Source: Metaruminococcus_A gallistercoris
GTDB taxonomy: Bacteria > Bacillota > Clostridia > Oscillospirales > Ruminococcaceae
Direction: 5' to 3'
NCBI GenBank assembly: GCA_904394975.1
Contig: CAJFNQ010000020.1
Coordinates: forward strand, 30,175 to 94,174
Length of the DNA: 64,000 nt
Below, piece after piece: positions 42,256 to 49,546 of this stretch (position 1 is its first letter; each line of letters starts with the position of its first letter). Position numbers and translations under genes: made by a program. The notes below the pieces were generated by a model. It was not told the origin of the DNA. It searched no databases and saw only the letters and a program-made list of their open reading frames with translations.

Positions 42256-42305
42256 GTTCCTGTGCTGGTGGGAGGAACAGTAAGAGGCTGTTCCGCCATG
42301 AACCA
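42256..42305 (+). promoter_or_regulatory. L1-operator-like hairpin upstream of rplK
   Basis: TGGT (42266-42269), GGGA, GGAACAG (42274-42280), a 7-base loop, CTGTTCC (42288-42294), GCCATGA, ACCA (42302-42305). Two helices flank an asymmetric GGGA/GCCATGA internal loop, the layout of the L1 binding site on 23S rRNA and L11-operon mRNA. AGGAAC (42273-42278) can also pair with GTTCCT at 42256-42261, giving an alternative fold. Confidence 0.7.
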
Positions 42306-42328
42306 CGTAATTTTGGAGGTGCAAAAAA

Positions 42329-42754
42329 ATGGCTCAGAAGGTAACAGGCTATATTAAGCTTCAGATCCCTGCAGGTAAGGCAACTCCTGCACCGCCGGTT
42401 GGTCCTGCTTTAGGTCAGCACGGCGTAAACATCGTGTCATTTACAAAGGAATTCAACGAGCGTACGAAAAACGACGTCGGTCTTATCATCCCGGTCGTCA
42501 TCACTGTTTACGCAGACCGCTCCTTTACCTTTGTAACCAAGACTCCGCCGGCTTCTGTTTTGATCAAGAAAGCTTGCGGCATTGAAAGCGGCTCTGGTGT
42601 GCCGAACAAAACAAAGGTTGCAAAAATTACCAAGGAGCAGGTTAAGAAGATCGCTGAAACCAAAATGCCGGATCTCAACGCGGCGAACATTGACACCGCA
42701 ATGAGCATGATTGCTGGAACCGCTCGTTCCATGGGCATTGAAGTTGTCGATTAA
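42329..42754 (+). CDS. rplK: 50S ribosomal protein L11
   Basis: The product has 141 residues, the family length. The N-terminal domain holds PAGKATPAPPVGPALGQHGVN and the C-terminal GTPase-centre RNA-binding domain ends GTARSMGIEVVD. It is the substrate of PrmA, encoded at 33408. GGAGGTG is 8 bases upstream. Confidence 0.98.
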   Translation: MAQKVTGYIKLQIPAGKATPAPPVGPALGQHGVNIVSFTKEFNERTKNDVGLIIPVVITVYADRSFTFVTKTPPASVLIKKACGIESGSGVPNKTKVAKITKEQVKKIAETKMPDLNAANIDTAMSMIAGTARSMGIEVVD

Positions 42755-42762
42755 CTGCCCGC

Positions 42763-42791
42763 TGGTGGGAGGAAATTTCCGTTATTAACCA
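42763..42791 (+). promoter_or_regulatory. L1-operator-like hairpin upstream of rplA
   Basis: TGGT (42763-42766), GGGA, the self-paired GGAAATTTCC (42771-42780), GTTATTA, ACCA (42788-42791). It shares the 14-mer GCTGGTGGGAGGAA with the rplK leader and has the same two-helix/asymmetric-loop plan. It lies 24 bases before the rplA start. Confidence 0.65.
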
Positions 42792-42815
42792 CTCATGAGG
42801 GAGGATATGATAAGT

Positions 42816-43511
42816 ATGAAACATGGTAAGAAATATAATGAAAGCACCAAGCTTGTCGACCGTACCAAACTGTACGATCCGACCGAAGCGATGGATTTGA
42901 CCATCAAAACCGCGAAAGCGAAATTTGATGAAACCGTAGAGGCTCACATCCGTTTGGGTGTTGACTCCCGTCACGCTGACCAGCAGGTCCGCGGCGCGGT
43001 TGTTCTGCCGAATGGTACCGGTAAAAGCGTACGCGTTTGCGTATTTGCGAAAGGCGACAATGCGAAGGCTGCTGAAGAAGCAGGTGCAGAGTTTGTCGGC
43101 GCAGAAGACCTGGTTGCTAAGATTCAGGGCGAAGGCTGGATGGACTTTGACGTTGTCATTGCTACCCCGGACATGATGGGTCTTGTTGGCCGTCTGGGCC
43201 GTGTGCTTGGTCCTCGTGGCTTGATGCCGAACCCGAAAGCCGGCACAGTTACTCCGGATGTTGCTCGTGCAGTTACCGAAGCGAAAGCTGGTAAAATTGA
43301 GTACCGTCTGGACAAAACCAACATCATCCACTGCCCGATTGGCAAAGCTTCTTTCGGCGTGGAGAAACTGGAAGAGAACTTTAACACTCTGATGAACGCG
43401 ATTGTTGCAGCGAAACCGGCTGCTGCAAAAGGCCAGTACATCCGTTCCTGCGTAGTTACTTCTACTATGGGCCCGGGCGTTAAAGTCAACGCAACAAAAT
43501 TCGGCAACTAA
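42816..43511 (+). CDS. rplA: 50S ribosomal protein L1
   Basis: From the ATG at 42816 the product has 231 residues; GAGGGAGG is 11 bases upstream, while ATGs at 42795 and 42807 are in front of or too near it. The L1 signature LGPRGLMPNPKAGTVTPDV is near residues 130-150. L1 forms the mobile stalk at the E site and represses its own operon in many bacteria. Confidence 0.96.
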   Translation: MKHGKKYNESTKLVDRTKLYDPTEAMDLTIKTAKAKFDETVEAHIRLGVDSRHADQQVRGAVVLPNGTGKSVRVCVFAKGDNAKAAEEAGAEFVGAEDLVAKIQGEGWMDFDVVIATPDMMGLVGRLGRVLGPRGLMPNPKAGTVTPDVARAVTEAKAGKIEYRLDKTNIIHCPIGKASFGVEKLEENFNTLMNAIVAAKPAAAKGQYIRSCVVTSTMGPGVKVNATKFGN

Positions 43512-43517
43512 TTTTTG

Positions 43518-43546
43518 TTGACATCAATTTGTTGTTGTGATATAAT
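43518..43546 (+). promoter_or_regulatory. rplJL promoter (consensus)
   Basis: TTGACA (43518-43523), 17-base spacer, TATAAT (43541-43546): a perfect sigma-A promoter just after the rplA stop. It makes rplJL a separate transcription unit. Confidence 0.93.
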
Positions 43547-43552
43547 TTAAAA

Positions 43553-43692
43553 GCTGTTTATTCTAAGACAGCAGGTGCTTTATGCGTAAAAGGCGTTTGC
43601 CATCCTGCCGAGAAGAAACGCGCTTTCCAGCATTGGAAGTATTCTTGTGCTTGTTTGCCCTTTCTTCACGGTGAGTGGAGAAAGGGCTTTTT
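43553..43692 (+). promoter_or_regulatory. Ribosomal protein L10 leader with attenuator
   Basis: The leader contains AAGACAGCAGGTGC (43565-43578) and CCTGCCGAGAAG (43604-43615), matching the L10(L12)4-binding kink-turn region of Firmicutes rplJ leaders. It is followed by a terminator: GCCCTTTCTTCAC (43657-43669) with GTGGAGAAAGGGC (43675-43687) and five T. This fits known L10 autoregulation by premature termination. Confidence 0.85.
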
Positions 43693-43730
43693 GCATAGAC
43701 CGAACATGTGTTACCAGGAGGTGAATTGTT

Positions 43731-44228
43731 TTGCCTAGCGAAAAAATTCTTGAGAGCAAAAAAGCTTTGGTTGTTGAGTTGACTGAAAAGCTGAAAAACG
43801 CTCCGGCTGGTGTTGTGGTCGATTACAAAGGAATTGACGTTGCGACCGATACCAAACTGAGAAAAGAGCTGCGTGAAGCAGGTGTTGATTACTTTGTTGT
43901 AAAAAATACCATGCTGCGTTTTGCGACCAAAGAAGTTGGTTATGACTTCGACGAAGTCCTCAACGGTACTACCGCGATTGCGCTCAGCAATGAGGACCCG
44001 ATGGCCGCTGCAAGAATCCTCGTAAAATACAACGAGGAACTCAAAGGCGCTACTTTGAACGTAAAAGCTGGTTTTATGGATGGCGAAGCGATCGATGTCG
44101 CTACCGTTACCGCGATTGCGAAAATCCCGTCCAAAGAAGTGCTTGTTTCCCATATGCTCAGCAGCCTGAATGCGCCGATTGCGAACCTCGCAGTTGTGCT
44201 TGATCAGATTGCGAAAAAATCCGCATAA
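43731..44228 (+). CDS. rplJ: 50S ribosomal protein L10
   Basis: The product has 165 residues from a TTG at 43731 with AGGAGGTG 7 bases upstream. The N-terminal rRNA-binding part holds LREAGVDYFVVKNTMLR, and the C-terminal helix binds L12 dimers. It is the base of the stalk. Confidence 0.96.
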   Translation: MPSEKILESKKALVVELTEKLKNAPAGVVVDYKGIDVATDTKLRKELREAGVDYFVVKNTMLRFATKEVGYDFDEVLNGTTAIALSNEDPMAAARILVKYNEELKGATLNVKAGFMDGEAIDVATVTAIAKIPSKEVLVSHMLSSLNAPIANLAVVLDQIAKKSA

Positions 44229-44273
44229 TCCGGAATCTTTGAAAAATTACATTTTTATGGAGGTAAAATTATT

Positions 44274-44645
44274 ATGGCTTCTGAAAAGATTTTAGCTATG
44301 ATTGAAGAAGTAAAAGCTCTTACCGTATTAGAGCTCAACGAGCTTGTAAAAGCTCTGGAAGAAGAATTTGGCGTTTCTGCTGCTGCTGTTGCAGTTGCTG
44401 CTGCTCCGGCTGCTGGTGCTGCTGCTGAAGAGAAGAGCGAGTTTGACGTTATTCTCGTTGACGCTGGCGCAAGCAAAATGGGCGTTATCAAAGCTGTTAA
44501 AGAGATCACCGGTCTTGGCCTGAAAGAGGCAAAAGAGCTGGTTGACAACGCTCCGAAGCCGATCAAAGAGGGCGCTTCCAAAGCTGACGCTGAAGAGATT
44601 CAGAAGAAACTCGAAGACGCTGGCGCGAAAGTCGAACTCAAATAA
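44274..44645 (+). CDS. rplL: 50S ribosomal protein L7/L12
   Basis: The product has 123 residues. An N-terminal dimer/L10-binding helix pair, an Ala-rich hinge (residues 36-53) and the C-terminal domain with GASKMGVIKAVKEITGLGLKEAKELVD are visible. It recruits translation factors. A terminator follows, and no rpoB comes next. Confidence 0.98.
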   Translation: MASEKILAMIEEVKALTVLELNELVKALEEEFGVSAAAVAVAAAPAAGAAAEEKSEFDVILVDAGASKMGVIKAVKEITGLGLKEAKELVDNAPKPIKEGASKADAEEIQKKLEDAGAKVELK

Positions 44646-44656
44646 GTTTGCTTTTC

Positions 44657-44692
44657 AAAAAGGCTGTGGAATTTATTCCACAGCCTTTTTTG
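44657..44692 (+). terminator. Terminator after rplL
   Basis: AAAAAGGCTGTGGAA pairs with TTCCACAGCCTTTTT around a TTTA loop: a 15-bp stem with a T-run, closing rplJL. Confidence 0.96.
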
Positions 44693-44771
44693 CGCTTTGA
44701 ACCGTGTTGTTAAAAATGAATTTCTATTTCAGTTAAAATACGTCAACGCATCGTCAAAGATTTTAGCCGGT

Positions 44772-44800
44772 AAAAAATGAAGGCCCTATAGATGGGCCTT
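44772..44800 (-). terminator. Terminator overlapping the stop of the signal-peptidase-like gene
   Basis: AAGGCCC (44780-44786) pairs with GGGCCTT (44794-44800). On the minus strand the stem starts before the stop codon (TAG at 44788-44786) and is followed by ATTTTTTA. Confidence 0.8.
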
Positions 44801-45658
44801 TATTTTTTCATCGTTATTCGGTAAATTTTTTTCGTTTCCGGTTTCGTTGTTTTTCTCAGGATTTAAAGGTTCTGTTTCCTCAGGAGAAAGATGTAACTGT
44901 TCAACCGAGATACCGCTTATAAGGCTTTTATCGTTACTGTTGTTAGGGGGCTGCTCCAATTCATCAGGCGAGAGTGTAATTGGTTCAATGGGAACGTCGC
45001 CGGAGATGAGTAGCCCGGCCGACGGGGTTTGCCCGTCTTCATCCACCAACATGACTAAATCGTCACCTTTTGTTTCCCACGCGGCCAGAATCTGTTTTTT
45101 GGTGCGATGGGTAAGGATGAGGTAACTAATCAGGCAAAGGAAAAAGACAGCCAGGCATCCGACAAATAAAATAAGGGAAAGGGAGAAGCTTCCTTCTGAA
45201 TTGCGAAAAAAGGAAAGAATGGTTCCAAGCAGCTGGGAAGAGAAAATACATTTTCCGATAACATCGTCCCGGTTGACGGTTAAAATTTCGGAATCCCCCA
45301 GAGTTTCAACGGTAATGCTTAATGGGGAATTCTCGTCGAATTCAGAGAACAACCGGGTCACAGGGTAGTACTGTCCGTCGGTTCCCAGCTCCATGCAAAC
45401 GACCAGATCGCCGGCAGTTAGCTGTTCGTGCGCAACACGTTGTACTACAACTGCCGCTCCGGGCGGAAAAGCACCGGAAAAGCCGCTTTCGTCGGCTAAA
45501 AAAACAGAATACCCTAACGTTTGAAGGCTTTTTCCGTTTTGAGAATTAGCAGTGCCGACCCATAGAAGCACCGAAAAAGCGCAGGCAGAAAGGGTAAGCA
45601 AAATAAGAACAGCTGCGAGAATCCCTGTAAAACATTGCTTCACTCGTTTGAACTTCAT
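44786..45658 (-). CDS. Signal-peptidase-fold membrane protein, probably catalytically inactive
   Basis: The product has 290 residues from the ATG at 45658 with GGAGG upstream. An N-terminal membrane segment (about 10-40), an outside domain with the beta pattern of S26/SipW signal peptidases (PPGAAVVVQRV, YYPVTRLF, DVIGKCIF), a second membrane segment (about 160-185) and a cytosolic acidic tail follow. The usual catalytic SGSM motif is replaced by SGFSGAF and no catalytic Lys motif is clear. The tail carries two related motifs, PITLSPDELEQ and QLHLSPEETEP. Its function is unknown. Confidence 0.6.
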   Translation of the reverse strand: MKFKRVKQCFTGILAAVLILLTLSACAFSVLLWVGTANSQNGKSLQTLGYSVFLADESGFSGAFPPGAAVVVQRVAHEQLTAGDLVVCMELGTDGQYYPVTRLFSEFDENSPLSITVETLGDSEILTVNRDDVIGKCIFSSQLLGTILSFFRNSEGSFSLSLILFVGCLAVFFLCLISYLILTHRTKKQILAAWETKGDDLVMLVDEDGQTPSAGLLISGDVPIEPITLSPDELEQPPNNSNDKSLISGISVEQLHLSPEETEPLNPEKNNETGNEKNLPNNDEKIKAHL

Positions 45659-45718
45659 GCGTGGACCTCCGTAGCCGTGATTTTCTCCATTATACAGCAA
45701 ATTTTGCGGAATGACAAC

Positions 45719-46243
45719 TTAATGCAGCAAAATCCGTACTGCTGCCGCGCTCATAATCATGCCGGCAAAGTCGGAAGCCAAGGCGCAGGGGACAGTATAA
45801 CGGGTTCGGCTGATCTGCACCGCGCCGCAATACACAGCTACGGTATAAAAGGTTGTTTCGGTGGAACCTTGCAAAACACAGGCGATTTGGCCGGTCAGGC
45901 TGTCAGGACCATAATCGTTCAAAACCTGTGAAAGAATGGCGAGTGAGCCGCTGCCGGAGATCGGCCGTACGATTGCGAGCGGCGTTAATTCGGCCGGAAA
46001 TCCCACCAGTTGGCAAACAGGGGAAAGAAGCTGAATGAGCAGGTCCATAGCGCCGGAGGCCTTGAGCATTCCCACTGCGGTGAGAATAGCGATGATCGCT
46101 GGCATGATCTGAAATGTCGTTACAGTGCCCTCCTTTGCCCCTTCCAGAAAGGCTTCGAATACATCAACTTTTTTAATCAATCCAAACACGAGAATGAACA
46201 CCATAACAGCAGGAATGGCGTAACTGCCGATTTGTGCAAGCAT
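45719..46243 (-). CDS. spmB: Spore maturation protein B
   Basis: The product has 174 residues with several membrane segments and a nucleoside-recognition (Gate) domain (PLAIVRPISGSGSLAILSQV, STETTFYTVAVYCGAV). With SpmA it is needed for spore core dehydration in Bacillus. It starts 4 bases after spmA. Confidence 0.94.
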   Translation of the reverse strand: MLAQIGSYAIPAVMVFILVFGLIKKVDVFEAFLEGAKEGTVTTFQIMPAIIAILTAVGMLKASGAMDLLIQLLSPVCQLVGFPAELTPLAIVRPISGSGSLAILSQVLNDYGPDSLTGQIACVLQGSTETTFYTVAVYCGAVQISRTRYTVPCALASDFAGMIMSAAAVRILLH

Positions 46244-46247
46244 GGTC

Positions 46248-46865
46248 TTATACCCCCTCTGTTGCTGCGCTGTGAGGAAACCGGCAGAATTGTTTGCAGC
46301 ATTGCGCGAGTATCAGCCCAACACAGACCGAAACCAGGGAACTGAGCAGGATGGCGGGAAGTATGTCAAGCGGGTTTTGTGCCCCCGTTTGAAAGCGCAT
46401 GGTGGCAATGGTTGTGGGCAGAAGCTGAATCGATGCGGTATTAAGAAGGATAAAAAGGGTCATGGAGTGGCTGATGGTATCCGGCGAAAGCCCGGGCGGA
46501 GCATATTGTTTCAGTTCTTTCATTGCTGTAATGCCAAGCGGTGTTGCGGCGTTTCCAAGCCCCAGCAGGTTTGCGGTAATGTTCATGGAAATTGCCTGCA
46601 TAGCTTTTGATTCTTTGGGAATTGACGGAAACAGGAGGCGGGTCAGCGGTGAGAGTGCTTTGGCCAGAAGCTTGGTTAAACCGGAACGTTCGGCGATTTT
46701 CATAAATCCGCTCCACAGGCAGATGCTGCCCAGCAGGGTGAGCATAAATTCGACTGCTTGCTGGCATTCATTCAGTGCGGCGTTGGAAACCTCTTCCATT
46801 GTGCGGTTAAATATTGCAAAAATGGTGGAAAGAATAACGATTCCGCCAAACAGCCATTTCATCAT
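46248..46865 (-). CDS. spmA: Spore maturation protein A
   Basis: From the ATG at 46865 the product has 205 residues; GGGGTGA lies upstream, and a GTG at 46877 overlaps that site. The Gate-domain motif NLLGLGNAATPLGITAMKEL is near 110. It is paired with spmB. A Spo0A-box-like TGTCGAA lies about 42 bases upstream. Confidence 0.93.
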   Translation of the reverse strand: MMKWLFGGIVILSTIFAIFNRTMEEVSNAALNECQQAVEFMLTLLGSICLWSGFMKIAERSGLTKLLAKALSPLTRLLFPSIPKESKAMQAISMNITANLLGLGNAATPLGITAMKELKQYAPPGLSPDTISHSMTLFILLNTASIQLLPTTIATMRFQTGAQNPLDILPAILLSSLVSVCVGLILAQCCKQFCRFPHSAATEGV

Positions 46866-46906
46866 ATCGGTTATCACCCCGAATCTTTAAATGAAAGAAA
46901 ACAAAG

Positions 46907-46913
46907 TTCGACA
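46907..46913 (-). promoter_or_regulatory. Candidate Spo0A box (TGTCGAA)
   Basis: An exact 7-base match to the 0A box on the minus strand, in the 241-base region between divergent spmA and the AbrB-type gene. Seven bases can match by chance, so the call is weak. Confidence 0.3.
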
Positions 46914-47024
46914 AAATAGCAAACATTTCGTGTTTTCTTGCGAATTTCTACCATTTGTATATTCCATATTTTTACAAAACGAATGAAATTTACAATTTTT
47001 TCATCTTTATCTTCCGAAAAATGA

Positions 47025-47054
47025 TTGACAAAACCTTCCAAAAAATGGTATCAT
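47025..47054 (+). promoter_or_regulatory. Promoter of the AbrB-type regulator
   Basis: TTGACA (47025-47030), 18-base spacer, TGG-TATCAT (-10 at 47049-47054), with the ATG about 50 bases downstream. Confidence 0.8.
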
Positions 47055-47106
47055 AGCATTGTTGAAACAATGGTTAATCTTGTTGAAAATGTTGGAGGTT
47101 TGTCGT

Positions 47107-47355
47107 ATGAAATCAACGGGAATTATCCGCCCGGTGGATAGCCTTGGCAGAGTTGTTCTGCCCATCGAGCTCCGCCGTTCGTTTGATATTGCAGCAGAGG
47201 ATTCATTGGAAATTTATGTGGAAGATGACCGTATTATTCTGAAAAAATACGCACCGGCCTGTATGTTTTGCGGTGCACGTGAGAATACGGTGGAATACAA
47301 AGGCAAAATTTTGTGTAAAGACTGCATTCGGGAACTTTCAGAAAAGCTGGACTGA
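47107..47355 (+). CDS. AbrB/SpoVT-family transition-state regulator with zinc ribbon
   Basis: The product has 82 residues. The N-terminal swapped-hairpin DNA-binding domain is canonical (MKSTGIIRPVDSLGRVVLPIELRR). The C-terminus has CMFC and CKDC, a small zinc ribbon in place of the usual AbrB C-domain; similar proteins are common in Clostridia. GGAGG precedes the ATG at 47107; upstream in-frame starts overlap the promoter. The target genes are unknown. Confidence 0.9.
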   Translation: MKSTGIIRPVDSLGRVVLPIELRRSFDIAAEDSLEIYVEDDRIILKKYAPACMFCGARENTVEYKGKILCKDCIRELSEKLD

Positions 47356-47514
47356 TTGTTGAAAGTTGTATCGGGCTTTTCCGCTGAGGGCATTTGCGCT
47401 GTCTGTAATCATGAAGGCAGGCTTTTGCTGAAAACTGCGGATTTGCCAATAAACGAGAATAATGTTATTACGCTTTGTATATTTTCCTTTTATAATAAAT
47501 GATGTTTCTCAAGA
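47356..47514. other. Gap without recognised gene
   Basis: About 160 bases between the AbrB-type gene and the shared terminator. I see no ribosome site with a plausible frame and no known RNA motif here. Confidence 0.6.
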
Positions 47515-47548
47515 AAAAAGCCGCCTGTTTTTTAACAGGCGGCTTTTT
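47515..47548. terminator. Bidirectional terminator, AbrB-type gene / fabV
   Basis: AAAAAGCCGCCTGTT pairs with AACAGGCGGCTTTTT around TTTT, with A and T tracts on both sides. Confidence 0.94.
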
Positions 47549-47557
47549 GTTTTACCA

Positions 47558-48748
47558 TTATTCGTTCGGAATACTGGGGATCCATACGGCGGGGTCGGTG
47601 TCTTTCGAATAATCAACATTATCAAACCCAAAGCCGAACATCTGATAAAAATCGTCCCAGTAACCTTTGATGTCACAGATCTCGTTAACTGTTTCGCCGG
47701 AAACCTTATCCCAGAGCTCAGAAACGGTAAGCTGTACATCCGGACGCATTTCATAATCGTCAATGCGGATGTAGCCGCTTTCGTCTACCGGAACACCACC
47801 CGCGGCATAAAGGCGGTCATGATACAGCCGGTAGATCTGTTCGATGCAGCCCTCGTGCAGGCCTTTTTCCTTCATCACCTTGTAGAGGATGGAGATGTAC
47901 AGCGGAACGATCGGAATTGCCGCGCTCGCCTGCGTTACCAGAGCTTTGTTGACCGAAACGTAAGCGTTTACATCAGGATAGATCTCGTGGATTTTTTTAG
48001 AGGAAGCAAACAAATGCTGTTTCGCGCGGCCGATTGAGCCGTCCGCATAGATGGCGTGGGTCACTTTCGGCCCGATGTAGGAGTAAGCAACCGTCACAGC
48101 GCCTTTTGCAAGCACCCCTGCGGCACGCAAAGCGTCCATCCAGTCCATCCAGTCCTCACCACCCATGACCTGAATCGTGTGGGTGATCTCCTCTTCAGTT
48201 GCCGGGGAAACAGTGATTTCAGAAACACTGTTGTTTTTTAAGTCGATGGTTTTGTTGGTGTATTCCGCACCGACTGTTTTCAGCACCGAACTGACAGTTG
48301 TACCATCCGGAAGGGTGCGGCGCGGAGCAGCAAGGCTGTAAATCACAAGATCGACCTCTCCCAGATCCTGTTTGATGAGGGCAATGGTCTGCTCTTTGAC
48401 CTCTTTGGAAAATGCGTCTCCGTTAATGGTTTTGGCATACAGTCCTTCCTCTGCGGCAAACGCCTCAAAAGCGGCGGTGTTGTACCAGCCAGCGGAAGCG
48501 GTGCGGTTGCCGGAAGCGGGCTTATCAAAGATGATACCAATGGTCGCGGCACCGCTGCCCCATGCGGCAGAAATGCGGGAAGCCAGACCGTACCCCGTTG
48601 ATGCGCCGATGATGAGCGCTTTTTTGGGCCCGTTTTCCACTCTGGGCTGTTTTTTGACATAGTCAATCTGACGGCGGACCGCTTCACGGCAGCCGTCCGG
48701 GTGCGCGGTCGTACAGATAAATCCGCGGGTTTTGGGTTCGATTACCAT
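47558..48748 (-). CDS. fabV: NADH-dependent trans-2-enoyl-CoA/ACP reductase
   Basis: The product has 396 residues from the ATG at 48748 with GGAGG upstream. The N-terminal motif VIEPKTRGFICTTAHP, the NAD-binding ALIIGASTGYGLASRI (near 48-63) and the Y-x8-K catalytic pair (YADGSIGRAK) identify FabV/TER. It makes saturated acyl chains for membranes or, as TER, butyryl/hexanoyl-CoA in fermentation. Which one applies cannot be decided here. Confidence 0.93.
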   Translation of the reverse strand: MVIEPKTRGFICTTAHPDGCREAVRRQIDYVKKQPRVENGPKKALIIGASTGYGLASRISAAWGSGAATIGIIFDKPASGNRTASAGWYNTAAFEAFAAEEGLYAKTINGDAFSKEVKEQTIALIKQDLGEVDLVIYSLAAPRRTLPDGTTVSSVLKTVGAEYTNKTIDLKNNSVSEITVSPATEEEITHTIQVMGGEDWMDWMDALRAAGVLAKGAVTVAYSYIGPKVTHAIYADGSIGRAKQHLFASSKKIHEIYPDVNAYVSVNKALVTQASAAIPIVPLYISILYKVMKEKGLHEGCIEQIYRLYHDRLYAAGGVPVDESGYIRIDDYEMRPDVQLTVSELWDKVSGETVNEICDIKGYWDDFYQMFGFGFDNVDYSKDTDPAVWIPSIPNE

Positions 48749-48761
48749 ATTATATTTCCTC

Positions 48762-49334
48762 CTATTGTTCATCTAACGTCAGGGCAAAGCTCGGGATGTA
48801 TTCGCGCAGAAATTCATCTACCTCCGGCAGATGCATCTCCCGCAGGGCGGTAAGCTGTGCCTCTTTGGCCTTTTTAAATTCACCGTTGCCGGCGTTTTCC
48901 TCTTCAATGCATTTGATGAGCGCGGAAAGTTTATCCGCCGCTTTTACCACCCGGTAGATCTCCGGGTCGTGCTCCTCATCGAGCACGGCGGCATACTCCT
49001 GCTGTAAGTCATCGGGCAGCAGAGAAAGCAGGCGCTCTCTGGCTAGCCCTTCAATCTGCTTGTAGGCGTCTTTCAGTTCCGGATTGTGGTACTTGACCGG
49101 GGTGGGCAGATCACCGGTGATGATTTCGCCGGCATCGTGAAACAGGGCGGTCACAGCCGCTTGATCGGGATTTAAGTTTCCGCCGTAATGCCGGTTTTTG
49201 AGGATGCACAGCGCGTGCGCCAGGATGGCGACATCCAAACTGTGTTCGGAAAGGGATTCGTTTCGGGTGTTGCGCATCAATCCCCAGCGGTTGATGTATT
49301 TCATCCGCATGATCATTGCAAAAAAGCTGCTCAA
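48762..49334 (-). CDS. HD-domain 5'-deoxynucleotidase (YfbR-like)
   Basis: The product has about 190 residues. HD-domain metal residues are seen in SEHSLDVAILAH, LFHDAGEIITGD and KAADKLSALIKC. YfbR removes phosphate from dNMPs. A GGAGG directly abuts an ATG at 49340; the TTG at 49334 has a normal 6-base spacing and is preferred. It is 13 bases upstream of fabV and probably co-transcribed. Confidence 0.88.
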   Translation of the reverse strand: MSSFFAMIMRMKYINRWGLMRNTRNESLSEHSLDVAILAHALCILKNRHYGGNLNPDQAAVTALFHDAGEIITGDLPTPVKYHNPELKDAYKQIEGLARERLLSLLPDDLQQEYAAVLDEEHDPEIYRVVKAADKLSALIKCIEEENAGNGEFKKAKEAQLTALREMHLPEVDEFLREYIPSFALTLDEQ

Positions 49335-49454
49335 ACTCATCCTCCTTTTTGCCGGGGTGTGCCGATGTTCCCGGCTATGATTATCCTTATTATAACAAAA
49401 AGCGGCGGTTTCGTCTAATTCTTTTTACGGCTGCGCTGAATCGACAAAATGCCG

Positions 49455-49482
49455 TTGCAATCAGGTGGGTTTATGGTAAAAT
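49455..49482 (+). promoter_or_regulatory. Promoter of the YfhO gene
   Basis: TTGCAA (49455-49460), 16-base spacer, TGG-TAAAAT (-10 at 49477-49482), about 65 bases upstream of the ATG. Confidence 0.7.
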
Positions 49483-49546
49483 ATACAAAGAATGCCCCAT
49501 GGTTTTTGTAGAAAAACAGGCAAGTATAAAGGTGCGGAGGTCGAGC

